Shown: piece after piece, positions 1 to 12,420 of the stretch
Layout of the letters: each line of letters begins with the position of its first letter
Numbering within the stretch: position 1 is the stretch's first letter
NCBI GenBank assembly: GCA_903813345.2
Contig: CAIIXF020000012.1
Span: 15,864,020 to 15,928,019, forward strand
DNA length: 64,000 nucleotides
Direction of reading: 5' to 3'
Source of the DNA: Owenia fusiformis
Lineage: Eukaryota > Annelida > Polychaeta > Sabellida > Oweniidae
Made by a program: the position numbers and the translations under genes
Notes under the pieces: model-generated
Database searches by the model: none
What the model was told of the DNA's origin: nothing
The model's input: the letters and a program-made list of their open reading frames with translations, nothing else

Positions 1-1107
1 AATACAAGGTTAGTCTCGTTCTAAAGATAGTACCATTCTGTGAAGATGAACTTAATTTACTCATAGTACTCAATGTTTTTCCCGATGTAAACCTAGTTAT
101 CTCAATATAAGGGTCTTAAGTAACTTCTGTGTTCAATACGTCTTTTTATCGTCATTTGGCGTTTATTCAGCCATTGTGTCTGTGTATGCTAGAACATATA
201 GGATCACTCCATCTGATTAAAGCAGCAAAGTTTGTGTTCAAAACGATAATACGCCATAAACGTGATTTAAACATTTTTCTTGTCAAACTGCGCGCCTATA
301 TTCACATGTATTTCCCAAACTACGTGCCTAATATTTCCAAACTGCTTGCCTATCCAAGCTTGTTTTGTATTATTAGAAAACATTAGCGCCATACAAGGCA
401 CATATGTGTCCAATAGTAGAACCCCATAATTGAAACACTTAGAGTCCATCCACCAAGATGGTGATCTGAAAATAAAAGTTTTTTTCGTTCCCAACTTAAT
501 TGTCACTTCTATTATACATTTTGACTTTCAATATGAAAATCTCATTAAATCTGACGATAAAGCAAAATTTCCAAAGCTACATGAAAAACACCTAGACGTG
601 CCTCTGTATAAATTCCAATGATAATATGTAGTTTTAATAGTGTATGCGCACAGTTTGTAATTTCTGGCTAAAATAGGCGCGCAGTTTGTGATTTATTTCT
701 TGATCTCCTGATTATCTGTTTTATCTCGTAATATTTTGAATTATACATGATAAATGTGTAAGGAATTAAATATAAAATGAGTCTAAAGTATTTGTCATTT
801 ATGTTTAAAGTGCTAGATCGGTTTACGTATAAATTCCCGTTAAATCAGTGACGAAAATGCCATTAATCTGCTTATGTTTTAAAACTTAGATTCATTTGCA
901 CATAGTTTTTGCTAGTATTTGAAAGATTCATATATTCGCCACAGAATGAACGCATTGAACAAGAAAACAATGCACTGATAAATATCTTTAAATTACGTTT
1001 CAAAATACAGACTCCAACTTAAATGATGCAATGTTCTTAGGCACGCAGTTTGTGATTGAAACAAACTGCGCGCCTAAGTAGGCGCGCAGCTTGACATGGG
1101 CACCGTG
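1..1107 (-). mobile_element. Non-autonomous Transib-like DNA element, copy 1 (cut by window start)
   Basis: The whole stretch is the reverse complement of 44231-45357, with only small indels. Its terminus at 1107 reads, on the minus strand, CACGGTGCCCATGTCAAGC, matching the terminus of the second copy. Subterminal motifs of the type AGGCGCGCAGTTTG repeat several times near the end. The start lies outside the window, so its other terminal repeat and target duplication cannot be read. The open frame at 129-386 is mirrored in copy 2, but it resembles no transposase and probably only reflects the sequence identity of the copies. Family assignment to Transib rests on the end and duplication of copy 2. 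Confidence 0.75.
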
Positions 1108-1203
1108 ATACTAGAACATATGTTCCAACACATTCTAAACAATATGTTTACGCTACCTGTATAGGGCTTTCTTTGTATATTCTGATATGTTTGTGTTTTA
1201 CAG

Positions 1204-1646
1204 ATTTCATAAAGTTATACTCGCATGACTTCTTAATAATATACAATAAGAATTCACCCAATTCTATTGAAACTGCACACAAATTACTTGTAATTTTGGA
1301 ACAACGTGGACTAAAAGGGTTCCTCTGGCACAGAGATTCTGATAGCAATAGTTCACCTGAGCAGAACTTTGAAGCATTAGATAGGGGTAGATATATCTTA
1401 ACAATTTTCAACAAGGGCTTCAAAACAGACAAATCCGCCGTCTACACACTTGAGTGTGTGTTTCGTAGATTGATCAATTCTGGAGAACTCACAAGATTTA
1501 TTCCTGTGGTTATAGGGGTTGAAAGACGCGAGCTTGTACCGAGTTACATTCCCAATTTCTGCTTGGAGTTTTCTGATAACTGGCAGGAGGAGTATACTCA
1601 GTTGGAAAGGCTCAAAACCACTCTCCACGCAGATTTACCGTATTAA
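1204..1646 (+). CDS. TIR-domain protein, last (or only visible) coding exon
   Basis: The translated exon reads as a Toll/interleukin-1 receptor domain. It has a box-1-like strand HDFLIIYN, a long first helix, a box-2-like RGLKGFLWHRDSDSN, then RYILTIFNKGF followed by a Leu-Glu-Cys helix and a final RFIPVVIG strand. TIR domains mediate homotypic signalling contacts in innate immunity, or act as NAD hydrolases in some families; which applies here cannot be told. A polypyrimidine tract and CAG at 1201-1203 make a good acceptor, so the exon probably starts at 1204 in phase 1. An ATG at 1173 is in frame but lies within the acceptor tract. Upstream exons would have to lie beyond the transposon that fills 1-1107. 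The stop is TAA at 1644-1646. The next gene's ATG follows only 26 bases later in another frame. It could be a gene remnant. Confidence 0.65.
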
Positions 1647-1672
1647 CCAAATACAAGCCACTGTTTAATAAC

Positions 1673-2490
1673 ATGGCAAGCAGGCAGCATAACCGTAGGA
1701 CTTTGACAAAGGGCAATTATACAAGATTAAAAAACATTTTGGAGAAGATCGGATGGAAAGATCACAAACATCGGAACTGGTTAAAGATTGGTTTAATCAC
1801 AGTCGCTGCTGTAGTCGTTGTTGTTTTAATCGCCGTTGCTGTAGTCGTTGTCTACAATCAAAATGGTAATTATTTAATGATTAGCCTTGACATCATTTTT
1901 CCTAAAAAGTCCAACAGTTCCGACATTATTTCATCGTAATTCTTCGATTTTTAAACAACTGACCGTACCTGCAATCAATCGTCTTTTAAATCATCTGCAT
2001 ATTATCTTGTATCTCAACTCATATCATAAGAAGATAGTAATAATACGGGGATTGTAAGGAAACATTTACGTGACATCTGAATCCAATATTGTACACTCAC
2101 TATTCCATTCAGTTCCTTCAATGGACAATCATATAATATAGATTGGTTCAAAATAAGTTTATTCTTATCATAAGTCTTGAATTAATGTTAATCAATGTAT
2201 AATATTTTTAAAAGTTGCGTGTAATACACACTTTATATTTTTCAGATATTGTAACATTTGGGGAAGTTTCCGTTAACCCTGAAGCAAACACGACAAAAAG
2301 TTTGAATACAAATGCAACTAAAAACAATATAACTGCAATTGATGTAACTGATGAATCCAAGACTATGGTTAAAAACGATGATGTATTTACAATAAATGCA
2401 ACACGAACTACACCTTTTATGTGCAAACTATTTCCCTATGTATTGCCAAAGTTATGCTCTCATGAAAACCATTCGAAAGAAGATAATTGA
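1673..2490 (+). CDS. Type II membrane protein with C-terminal CX10C loop, paralogue 1 (two exons)
   Basis: Predicted exons are 1673-1865 and 2246-2490, joined by a phase-1 intron (donor GTAATT, acceptor TTTTTCAG), giving 145 residues. The start has a strong context (A at -3, G at +4). Residues 1-38 are basic and should be cytoplasmic. Residues 39-61 are an almost pure Val/Ala/Ile helix. The ectodomain holds five N-glycosylation sequons (N79, N87, N92, N115, N139) and ends in C124-KLFPYVLPKL-C135 plus a short tail. There is no signal peptide, so a type II topology is expected. The same plan recurs at 5710-6484 and, inverted, at 19479-21650. I do not recognise the family. Function is unknown; a surface protein or a membrane-tethered peptide precursor is inference only. 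The neighbouring upstream exon is a TIR domain in the same orientation. Confidence 0.75.
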
Positions 2491-2583
2491 AGCATATTTT
2501 TATCCGTGTAATATATCTAAATCTTACAATTATGACATTAAAACTATAATAAAATGAATATTGTATAAGAAAATATGTACATA

Positions 2584-2966
2584 CTGTGTGACACAAAAAT
2601 ACCACCCACCAACATAACTTTTTTTGTCTGCATAAATTCCTACTTTACTTTGGCACATAAAAACTAAACTTAGTGGAACCACTAATTGAATCATTATGGA
2701 CCTGGAGGTACAAGCACAAAGCATTAGCATTAGTAAATTGTGATACAAGAAGTAAGTGGCATTATTTGTGTGGAATCTATGTGTGCCTGCAAAGGAATGG
2801 ACAAGATTTCGAGCAAATCTTGTAATCCTAATTTGAGTGTATCTAGTTGAACTAGTCATCTGAAACTTGTGCGATTGCACGGAGCCCAGTTTTAACGTTC
2901 TAAAGAACAATTGCAAACAAAGAGGTTATGCGAGATAATATGGATGGCATATTTTGCGTCACCCTG
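2584..2966. mobile_element. Degenerate TA-flanked MITE (CAGGGTGACGC end)
   Basis: Ends are imperfect inverted repeats: CTGTGTGACACAAAAATACC at the left and, reversed, CAGGGTGACGCAAAATATGCC at the right. Both are flanked by TA (2582-2583, 2967-2968), the duplication expected of Tc1/mariner transposition. It has no coding content. A related end, AGGGTGACACAAAAAATG, occurs alone near 28824. Confidence 0.55.
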
Positions 2967-3326
2967 TACCAGGTATATATTTATGATATGATAATGTACA
3001 TTTTAGATTTATCCAGTTATTTAATTTATGGAGTCATATCAATTTACTTTGTAACTATGTCATGTTGCAAATATACTATATTAATCATTTTGAAGAATTG
3101 TTATGTTAAAGAGAATACATTAATGTAGCATATATGTTACTTTAATAAAGTAACGTTTAATGATTACTAATTAACATATACATATTAAAATTAATTTTGT
3201 TTTTAATAAACATTTTACCAATTCATTATTTCATATTGACATATTACGTTTTAATCGATAAGAAGAAACCATAGATCATCAAGATTGGAATCTTATATAC
3301 ACATATAACAATCTCTACATGTTATA

Positions 3327-4138
3327 CACTCCCCTCCATAAGTTTGGCAACCTAAGCTTCCCCATTGAACTACGTGTTAAAGCCTCTTTACCTTTGAACT
3401 TTTATTTACTTAACCTGCGATGAAAATACTTATGATATTGATGGAAACGGAATTTGACTTTATTTCCAATACCTCCAAATTTTCTCAATTTATTTCCTCA
3501 ATTACAATAGGTCGAAAATTGATGATAAATTTGATGAATTTTTGAAAATCGACATTCCCATGTTAACCAATGTGAAATGGTAGGTTTGTCGCAAGTCATA
3601 TGGCAGAATATCCATATATCCGAGTCCTTGCAAAAAATAGAAGTTAGGTAGGCAATTGAATTTGCTTTATTTAACAAAAAATTGATAAGTTTCTTCAGAT
3701 TCTTTAAAGCCAAAATTGTTTTTCAAAAAACTCTCCCATTGAAAAAGCACAGGAGGTGAAAATGATTTTCAAAAAATGACATTGACTCTCTGTAACTTAA
3801 GTATGCATCAAGCAAACTAAACACTTAGTGTACAAAAATTAAGACAATTCATTTTCTATGTAGAAATATTTTTTGCTGAATCTTTTACTGAATAGATATC
3901 CTGATTTCTGATTTGCCCCGAACCAACCATTTCCCATTGGTTTACATGGGAATGACGATTTTCAAAAATTCATCAAATTTATCATCAATTTCCGACCTAT
4001 TGTAATTAAGGGAAAAAATTGAGAAAATTTTATGAGTTATTTCATCGCCGGTTAAGTAAATAAAAATTCAAACGTAAAGAGGTTTTAACACGTAGTTCAA
4101 TGGGGGAGCTAAGGTTGCCAAACTTATGGAGGGGAGTG
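3327..4138. mobile_element. TA-flanked element with long terminal inverted repeats (CACTCCCCTCC family)
   Basis: The left arm begins CACTCCCCTCCATAAGTTTG and the right end is its reverse complement, with TA at 3325-3326 and 4139-4140. Inverted similarity continues for well over 100 bases from each end (through the Lys/Asn-poor AT-rich inner arm near 3420 and 4040) and reappears near 3490-3560 and 3950-4010. No transposase frame remains. A second full-length relative lies at 54276-55398, and part of another at 63605-64000. Confidence 0.8.
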
Positions 4139-4360
4139 TATCTTATCTACACCTACACTGTAGTGCAGTATAATAATACAGTATAAAATAGCATAATAAC
4201 ATACTCACGTCCCTATTTTTCATGATTTTCTGAGATTAAAACGGGCAACAAAGGATATGAAGACTTAAAAAACGATATTTTAGAGTATTTTTTCCTAAGC
4301 AATAGGCCCCTGAAGTGTGAATATTTCACTAAAGTGGGCATGGCACTTACCATAGAATCC

Positions 4361-4926
4361 CATGCAGGGGTTTCACTATAATTTCTCACAACAGGCTAAA
4401 TAAATGAAAACAACAGGCAAAATTAATGGATATCATAACGGACGATTCTCGGTTTGGAGAACAGTCTCCTGGGTTAATAATTTTTTTCATGAAAAATATA
4501 GAAATATTACCCAAATTAAACTATGAATATTCGAAAGAGGACATTTAAATCTACAAGATGTAAAAATAACAAATTGGTCTGAAGCAGGGATAATGCTCAA
4601 TTTGACCGATTCAATAAAATACAAGTATCGATATAGGGAAAGAAGTTCATCAGTGTACTGCGCCAATATTTTTTTGCGAAAAAACTAGAAATATTACCCA
4701 AATTAAATTTTGACCATTCAATAGAAGACATTTAAATCTATAATATGTAAAAAAATCAAATTTGTCCGAAGCAGGGATAATGCTCATTTAGATTGATGAA
4801 CTTCTCCAAACCGAGAATCGTCCTTTAACATGGAAAAGTTAAAGGTCCCTAAAAACAACAGGCGATTTTGTGAAAACAACAGGTGAAAAGCGCCTGTTGC
4901 CTGCTGCTAATGAAACCCCTGCTATG
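4361..4926. mobile_element. Nested fold-back element
   Basis: Outer ends GCAGGGGTTTCA and TGAAACCCCTGC form one inverted pair (about 4364 and 4910-4922). An inner pair is a perfect 22-bp inverted repeat at 4440-4461 and 4802-4823 (key bases GACGATTCTCGGTTTGG). Between the inner arms a segment beginning near 4503 is duplicated near 4692 with moderate divergence. This looks like one fold-back element inserted inside another. No coding content. Confidence 0.6.
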
Positions 4927-5709
4927 TAAAAACAGAATTCATTTCCTTTACCCATTTACCTTGCCTTTAAATATTTTACTGATCACATACGTTAACCATT
5001 TACATTTTTTTAACATTTACATTTGAATTTGAGTAGATGCTTCAATTTGCTTAATTTGACAGCTTTACTTTAGGTTATTTTGGACAAGTTAATTCAAGTC
5101 CAAGTTAAATGACCTTGACCCTGTAGCACTTCCATCTATACTTTTTCAATCGTAACGGAACCAATCTCACAATTTCATCTAGACTGGGCCATCTCTGGTA
5201 TTGAAACTCAAACCGAAACTTTTGAAACGATTTTGCACTTACTTACTTACTTAAGTGTCACGTAGGTAACAGGTAACACCGATGTTTATATTTCGCAGGC
5301 GGTTTAAAATGGTGAAGTGGAGAGGTGTGTTCAAATGCTCCATTCGTTTGAAAGTGTTTTGCGTTCATTAGTCTTGGTAGAAAAGAGCCCAATTCTTGCC
5401 TTGTTGGAAATACCGAAATTCCCCAATTTGATGTTTGACTTCTCAAAACACTGACTTTAAGAATAATATAGTTTGGTTAATGAATAATCATACAAGTGGC
5501 CAGGAACAACTGTCAGGTGAGAAGTGCACTAAGTCATTTTGAAGAACTACCCATACGAAACTGGAACGAAAACAACTGTTTCATAATCATACAGATACTT
5601 ACATATGAGCTAAAATGACAATAAAGTGTTTTAACTATGTTATTGCGATCTTCTGCTGGGATGCCTGGAGGGAACTCGAGAAATCCTTATGACAAAAATA
5701 ATCCTGAAA
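4927..5709. other. Intergenic and probable promoter/5' region of the next gene
   Basis: I see no coding region or clear element here. A short ACTT tandem (about 5237-5253) is present. The stretch just before 5710 should contain the promoter and 5' UTR of the downstream membrane-protein gene, but no TATA box is convincing. Confidence 0.3.
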
Positions 5710-6484
5710 ATGGCGGATTATGATCCATACGACGATGACGGATATCTTGAACCCTTGAATAGCCGATATGCAGTTATACGAGATATTGAATTTTATCGGA
5801 CCGATGAGAAACATTCACATTCACATGCGCAAAGTGAGGAAGTGAAGAAAACACGTATGACAAATCGAAAATATAATATACTGAAGAGAGCCAAGTCTCG
5901 CAGATTAATTATTGTCATTGTATCATCTGCTGTTATCTTATTCGCAGTTGCAGCAGTTGTTACAGTTGTATATATGGTCATGAAAGGTAACCTATTGCTA
6001 TCTAAAATCAAATAAGAAATCTCGATCATGAAGCTTAACTAAAGCAGAGGCCTATATTAAAAACAATGAAAATAATTCATGAAACTGATGCAGAATTATT
6101 TCAATATAGTCTGAAAAGAATCGGTAAAAATGTGACACAGCATAAAGTACTAGGTAAACTTTTCTTTCAACATCAATATTACCGTTGAACCTTTAATATT
6201 TTGTTTTAGTTCCAATTCCAGGCTGTCTGTATACCACAAATATAAAGCATGTAACCAACTTAATTGACATAAGAAGGGGAGTTACTACAGCTGAATATGT
6301 ATACGATACTGAAGGATCCACTAGAGAGACTAAAATTAGAAAGAGCGCTGTAACTGCACATACAATTGATGATTCTGCAATGAATACTGAAACCAAACAC
6401 CGGGAAACAAAACCATTTATGTGCAAAGATTTTCCATATGTGTTGCCAATCTTGTGCAAGTATAATCGAACAAACATTAACTGA
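5710..6484 (+). CDS. Type II membrane protein with C-terminal CX10C loop, paralogue 2 (two exons)
   Basis: Exons are 5710-5986 and 6210-6484 (donor AAAG|GTAACC, acceptor TTGTTTTAG), with a phase-1 intron just after the membrane helix. The product has 183 residues. ATG 5710 (GAAAATGG) has a strong context and is preferred over the in-frame ATG at 5689, which has C at -3. The cytoplasmic tail is acidic and tyrosine-rich at first (YDPYDDDGYLEPL), then basic (KRAKSRR). The helix spans about residues 66-89. The ectodomain has one extra cysteine (C98) and the diagnostic end C164-KDFPYVLPIL-C175 followed by eight residues with a sequon (N178). It parallels the genes at 1673-2490 and 19479-21650 in exon phase, topology and terminal motif, while the rest of the ectodomain has diverged. 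The function is unknown; the tyrosines could be signalling sites, but that is inference. Confidence 0.78.
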
Positions 6485-6902
6485 ACTTGACGAATCATAT
6501 TTAAAAAATAAAGATTGACTTTTGGTACATCGGTTGACATTTTTATCTACTTTAATTTGTCTAAAAGCTACAGTAAAGGCATAGTGAAAAAATATATGTG
6601 TTTGATGTAAATTTCTTAATGCATGGATTTCAATAATATTTTTGTACTTCTACTAATATAATACTATTTTCGTATTTATATTGCTTAATCAATCCTAAAG
6701 CAGGTTGGGTAAATTTCTGTGCCGATTTGAAGTTGTACCTGTCCCACCATTTTCATACATGAAACATTGCTCTAGCAATACAGCGACATATTCTGATGTA
6801 AAATGAAGTACATTATATGGTGGTCGAAACGATGTATAAGTAGTACCTCTCGTGTTTGTATATTATACCACTGGATATATTGGTCAATTTGAATTTAAAA
6901 TA
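6485..6902. other. Intergenic, 3' flank of the membrane-protein gene
   Basis: AT-rich sequence. An AATAAA at about 6509-6514, just 25 bases past the stop codon, is a plausible polyadenylation signal for the gene ending at 6484. Nothing else is recognisable. Confidence 0.35.
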
Positions 6903-7526
6903 CAGGGTGTGCCAAAAAAACGCCACTTTTTTTCAAGACACTAAACCTTTTTTATTTATCAACCTTCATACCCCAAATTTTGCAGTTATATAGTGCCAAG
7001 GGTTCTTAGTAATAATATAATGTAACGAGTCCTTCAACTGGGATTATATTTGATCTAAAAAGAGGAGTTCAATTGGTCCGCCACCCCATTTGATGATAGA
7101 TTTTAGTTTTAGTCGCCTTGCTGATATAGCAGTATCAATGAAATGTTAGCTAAGTTTTTTTCAATGTGTCTTAATTGCCAGCTTTAGTTGATTAAGCAAT
7201 TTTTTAGATCGGGTGCCTTCATACCATCTCCTGGAGACCTCCCCATGCTCTATACTCACTTGGGTTTGAATAACGGCTATTAGCTTGCGGTCATCAGGGC
7301 GTATCAGTCTAGGAACATTATGCAAATTATGCTTATTTCTCATGGCACACCACATGTTTAAGTGAGACGCTGGTGACATATTTTATTCAAGTAAAAGTAT
7401 GTAATTCATGATCAATGGCTAGATAACAACCTCGAGTTTCATTTGGTATGTGAATTATGATTTTGTATCAAATATTAAAAAAGTTATAGCATTTTGAAAA
7501 AAGTGGCGTTTTTTTGGCCCACCCTG
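6903..7526. mobile_element. TA-flanked non-autonomous DNA element (CAGGGTGTGCC ends)
   Basis: The left end CAGGGTGTGCCAAAAAAACG and the right end are inverted repeats of about 35 bases, flanked by TA on both sides (6901-6902, 7527-7528). The 624-bp length and TA duplication fit a Tc1/mariner-superfamily deletion derivative. A 72-codon minus frame at 7161-7379 has no recognisable transposase motif. Confidence 0.8.
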
Positions 7527-7528
7527 TA

Positions 7529-9080
7529 TATTTAATATAACTAACATTAAATGGGATAGATCAAAAATCAAAATGAATCAAAAAGTTCTCGTAACATGAT
7601 TTAGGAGTAGCCTCTCCATCTCTTTAATATTTGATTTATTTTATAATGCAATCATTCTATTCATCAAATCATTTTATTTCTCAAAAATGCCATTTTTGCT
7701 TCCATTGTTTATGTTTACTGGTAAATAGAGCTCTTTAGGAAATATATCGAGACCTAAAGACTGTTGGTAGATTTTATTGGTGAACTTTTTTTGTCATTTT
7801 GACCCCTGTGATTCTTAATTACTTGTCTGATTTCAATATTGTTGGTATTGTTGTAAACCTTATTCAATTACCTCTTCAGAAAAGTATTGTTTCTTTAAAA
7901 GTAGGTCAATAAAGGTCAAATTGAGCTCAACGTGTCCTAGGGGGTGTAAATTTTTGACATTTTGTGATAAATTGTCAATTATCTTTCTTTGCCAAAAAAT
8001 GCTTCGCTTCCTTGAAGAATAATCTTTTATCTTTGTAATGAAACAAAAATCATGGTAAAATAATTTATTGAACTGAACTTATGCACTTTCAAAGATAAAA
8101 GGTGTCTGAAATCCCATTAAAATCAATGTAACGTGAAACTGGTCATGAATAATCATAATTTCAAGTTCAACTTGTTATTGTCTTTGGGATTAATATTGTA
8201 CAATATTGTACAATATGTACAACAAATACCAATTAGCAGTGATTTAGTATGTATGTATAAATGCTTAGCTTGGTATTGTTCAAATCTAATTTTGGTCCAT
8301 ATTTTTGCCTAGCAACGGCATACACATCGAAATAGTGAAACTGAAGAATTTGGGATGGGAGACTATAAAGGAGTTGGGTAAACTAGCAACAGAGAGTGCC
8401 CCAATTGAACTGTGAAAAAACTTTTTTTAAGAATAGGAGAAAAAAATATCAGAAATGCATAGATTGAAGTCTATATTTTTGGGTAGTATTTTTAAAAAAA
8501 TTTAGAAAAAATTGCTACGGTGTCTGGAGACCTTCAAAGAGGGCGGGGGCCAGAAGGAAAAAAATTCACATATTTTACAACCCTCTTGATGAATTCCAAT
8601 TTACTCAGCTATGAATGAATGTTTTTGATTTATATGTCCAGGATTATGTAAATATATATTTATTTGATCCATACATACAATTGATTTAAACAATATGTAC
8701 AGTTTAGAGGTAAGTAAAGCTTTGAAAGGACATTTCATGCTGTGTCTGGGTGACATTTTTATTCACTGGAGGTAGTAATCCTTTGAGTGTTTTCACATAG
8801 AGCATAACAAGTCTCCACTCTAATAAGTGCTTCTTTAGTTACATAAATGTTATATTGTTGCATACAAAGAATAATTTTGATGGAGACTTATTATGCTCGA
8901 TGTGAATTTTAGAACTTTATAGAAAATTTTGCCTGCCATTTTTGTTGATTATTCAAAATGGCCAAATGCTATTCATGCTGCATATGTAGGAAGCAGGTAA
9001 ATTCTCCTAGAAAACGGAGAAAGGTTACAGAAGATTTAGCTTCACAAGTCAAGACTATTGCAACTAATAATAGAAGTGAT
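7529..9080. other. Gene-free AT-rich sequence
   Basis: I see no gene, RNA gene or bounded element. Open frames are short and without motifs. Confidence 0.3.
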
Positions 9081-9086
9081 ATTGAG

Positions 9087-9665
9087 GTAATATAAGCTTG
9101 ATTTGGGAGGAGATTGTTGTGATATTAGGTTGATATCAGAACTTATATTTTTTTTTATTGCTTATGTAATGGCAATATGTTGGTAATTGGGCAGATATAA
9201 AGTTAATATTGGATTGATATTTGTCAGAAATTGCTATCGAATTGGGCATATATGTGTGATATTGCTATAATATTGGGCTAATATTTGGGTGATATTGGAT
9301 TGATATTGGGCCAATATTTGCTTGATATTTGGGTGATATTGCTATCACATTGGGCCAATATTTGGGTGATATTGGATTGATATTGGGGTGATAGCGCTAT
9401 CATATTGGGTCCATTATTTGGCTCATATTTGGCTGATATTGGATTTACAGTGGGATATTATTACAATCAGAATAATTGGGTGATATTTGGTAAATAAGAG
9501 GGTTGATATTGGACTGTTATTTAAATAATATGAGGCCAATACTTGGGTTATTTTGGATTGATATAGAGTGACATTTGATTGACAATTGGTTGATGTTGCT
9601 ATGATATTAGGACATTATCTGGGTCATATTTGGGCGATATTGAATTGGGTGATATTGCTATTGAA
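9087..9665. repeat. Degenerate GATATT minisatellite
   Basis: Dozens of imperfect units built on TTGGGTGATATTGGATTGAT and TTGGGCCAATATTTGG follow one another. The unit is roughly 10-12 bases with frequent point changes and slippage. It has no protein-coding character. Confidence 0.7.
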
Positions 9666-10180
9666 TACATAGAGGTTATATAATGGGAGGGATGGAATAT
9701 GAATTTTATCCTGAGGGAAAATATGATATTGGCAGAGGAAAATCATGAAATGTACATTCTGAATTTAAATGAATTAAAAATAATAAAGTATTTTCATTAT
9801 TTTAGGTACTTTTGTTCTCTTTCAGTGTTGCGTGGGAAGGGCGGAATATATTAATATAAATATCTCATTATTGGCAAATTGCCAATTTACTATACATGTA
9901 TATTGTAATTCCAACCTTTATGAGACTAAATTCCTACAGATATTTGTGAAATTTTAACCAAAAAGGTATATTTTGGTAGAAAATAATGAATTTTTTAATT
10001 TGACCTTGACCTGGGGAATATGACCTTGACCTAAATTTTCATACATTTTTGAAACACATATATCACATAGATTAATAAAATAAAGAGAAAACTTGAAAAT
10101 CAGGTGGGGCTTAAAATGGCCTTGTTTACCCAACTCCTTTGGAAAACGGTATCATCATAATTCTGACAACAATTACACGG
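9666..10180. other. Gene-free AT-rich sequence
   Basis: No gene or bounded repeat seen. TGACCTTGACCT runs occur near 10000-10035, resembling the AGGTCA-type repeat at 12.4-17.3 kb. Confidence 0.3.
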
Positions 10181-10184
10181 CACC

Positions 10185-10430
10185 ATCCAGGCCCGTGATA
10201 TCGCGAGCAATGACCTCATGTGAGAAGCGGGGCCTTATGAGATATTTGAAATTTAAAATTTTCTATGAAATTCTAGTGAGTGAAACTCAGTACAACTTTA
10301 TTTCATAGTACAATGGCTATTTCAGTTGCAGGGCAACGACGTTCTTCAACTATAATTATATTTTATCATATCTCACAAGGCCCCGCTTCTAACACGAGCT
10401 CACTGCTCGCGATGTCTGTGGAAACTTTCT
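10185..10430. mobile_element. Fold-back element with GC-rich arms
   Basis: An inverted repeat pairs the stretch around 10198-10258 (GATATCGCGAGCAATGA...GAAGCGGGGCC) with 10353-10418 (GGCCCCGCTTC...CTGCTCGCGATGTC). The arms are about 60 bases and about 85 percent alike by eye, with a spacer of about 95 bases. It is an isolated hairpin-forming sequence with no coding potential and no clear target duplication. Confidence 0.55.
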
Positions 10431-10440
10431 CGCAGGCTGG

Positions 10441-12420
10441 CCTGGATAGTATTGTGAATTAGGAATATGTAAAAAAATCAAAGGTCAAGTCAGTAGTTTT
10501 TGAAAAAATTTTTTTCTCAAATTCGTGAAGAGAACGCGATTCGCGAATACTTGGCGATTAACTGTTTTTTACCTTTGAAAATTCATAACACTGTCGAGAG
10601 TGGCTCGATTTTCATGATATTTAGTATATTGGAAATATAATTTTTGCTCCTCTACACCAAATTACCTTGTCTTTTACGCCAAGAGGTGTCATTTATCTAT
10701 GGCTTAAGCTAAAAAAAATAACGGAAACACAAAAAATCGTGCACAAAATTGTTGACTCCCATGCAGACATTTATACATTACAAAAGTATTAGAAATAAAA
10801 AATACAATCATTCTACTGGTCTGGAGCAAAACTAAAAGGAAGTATATCATCCCAATATCACTTTGGCAATAACATTAGCCATTCAGTTTGCTTTTATGAC
10901 ACAATTAGGTCAAACCAAATCAAACCAGGGTATTAGTGATACAAACATACATGTAGTTGGATCACCTTGTAGTTAACGTAATGAAAATAGTACCCTTATG
11001 TAAAATTCGTAAAACCTCTAGAAACTAATAGGCATTTCCAATAAACTCCCATCTTTTGCGATGTAGCAATTGCAAGGATGTTTTGGCTTGTGTGATGATG
11101 TCATAGGTTCTATGAAACAACCTTTCCGAGCAAAAAAAACAAATTTTTCGAAAAAATTCGGAACATAATCGTTAACACTTATTCACAATTTATAAAGATA
11201 AAAGTAAATTCTGCTTAAAGTGTCTCACATATTCGATCAAAATTTGCCATGCAGACATGTTAGTCTACTTTACTGGTCCCCCTTGCTGTAACAAGGAACC
11301 CAAAACACATTAAAACGTAATCATAAACCAATTAGTCACTTCACTATGAAAGTGGGGGTGTTAGCAAATGTATATTAGCAGAATACGCTGTGTGCATGTA
11401 CTAACACAATATCAGTGGTCATTTACTGTGTCAACTTAGTAACCCTTGCATATCGTGCTCACTGAAGTATTGAATAATTTTTTTATGATCTAAATGTTTG
11501 TGGTTTATAAAAAGAATGTGATATATTTTAGTTAGAAATACATTAATTAATATATTCATTCAAACAGCACTAGAATGCGGGAAGAAAGAGCAATGGTGAC
11601 AAAATGCAGACAGAATTTTCCGTAAGGGTTTCAAACATTTCTGGACACAATCATACATGTACTTCATGTGTACTGTTATTTTTAGTGCTGTATTTATAGA
11701 TATAATTTCACGTATTAAAATCATATTTTCCAGCAATGACTTCAAATCCGGAACCACACCCATATCACATTTTCTTCAATAACTCCAAACATGAGTAAAC
11801 ATTGACCATGTGCATATAAATTTCACGAGCTCTTTCCCATTCGAGTACCTCATACACCCCTGCATGGATTTGAGTTGGATTCGCCTTTTATACGTGAGCC
11901 GACACACTCGCAAACGCTGATTGGATAAAGATTGCGAGAATCTTTAAATATTATTTTAATTCGTTAATATTTGTTGACGTGAACCATGTACTATAGAAGA
12001 GTAATTCACCAATAACGATGACCTTGGGATGACCCCGCCGTGTATGAGAGGACTTGTGGTAATCAACTGGCTCAGGTCATCACGTTTAAAGCAATTCAAG
12101 TGACATTTGAAAGGTACAGTTTCATACGAAAACAAAATTGAGATCAGCATTTGTCGCATTTAAAGAAAAGAAACAGGATTGTAATTTTTATATATTTTGT
12201 ATAACTCTTTGAAAAATGTGTCAAAGCACAATTAAAGTAGTCCCAATTCGTGTTATTTGATCTAAAACAAAGTGTATCTACTATATACGAATATTAAGGT
12301 TTCAACTAGTTTCTTAACGGTATCAATTTGATGATTGTACACAGCCATAAATTCCAGGTTACATAAGCACTCCCCATTCTCAACACTTCGTACAAACGGT
12401 ACTGGACGACGTGCTTGTTT
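10441..12420. other. Gene-free AT-rich sequence
   Basis: About 2 kb without a recognisable gene or element. The frames at 11560-11763 and 11956-12159 (minus) are short and lack motifs. Confidence 0.3.

Noticed and set aside
129-386. 85-codon frame, mirrored by 44929-45204
   Set aside because: Both lie at the same place in the two copies of the same transposon, so their similarity only reflects copy identity; no transposase motif or start context supports a gene.
2450-2490. Resemblance of the CK...C ten-residue loop to somatostatin
   Set aside because: Loop size and CK start coincide, but the inner residues differ completely, there is no dibasic cleavage site before the loop and no signal peptide; coincidence is likelier than homology.
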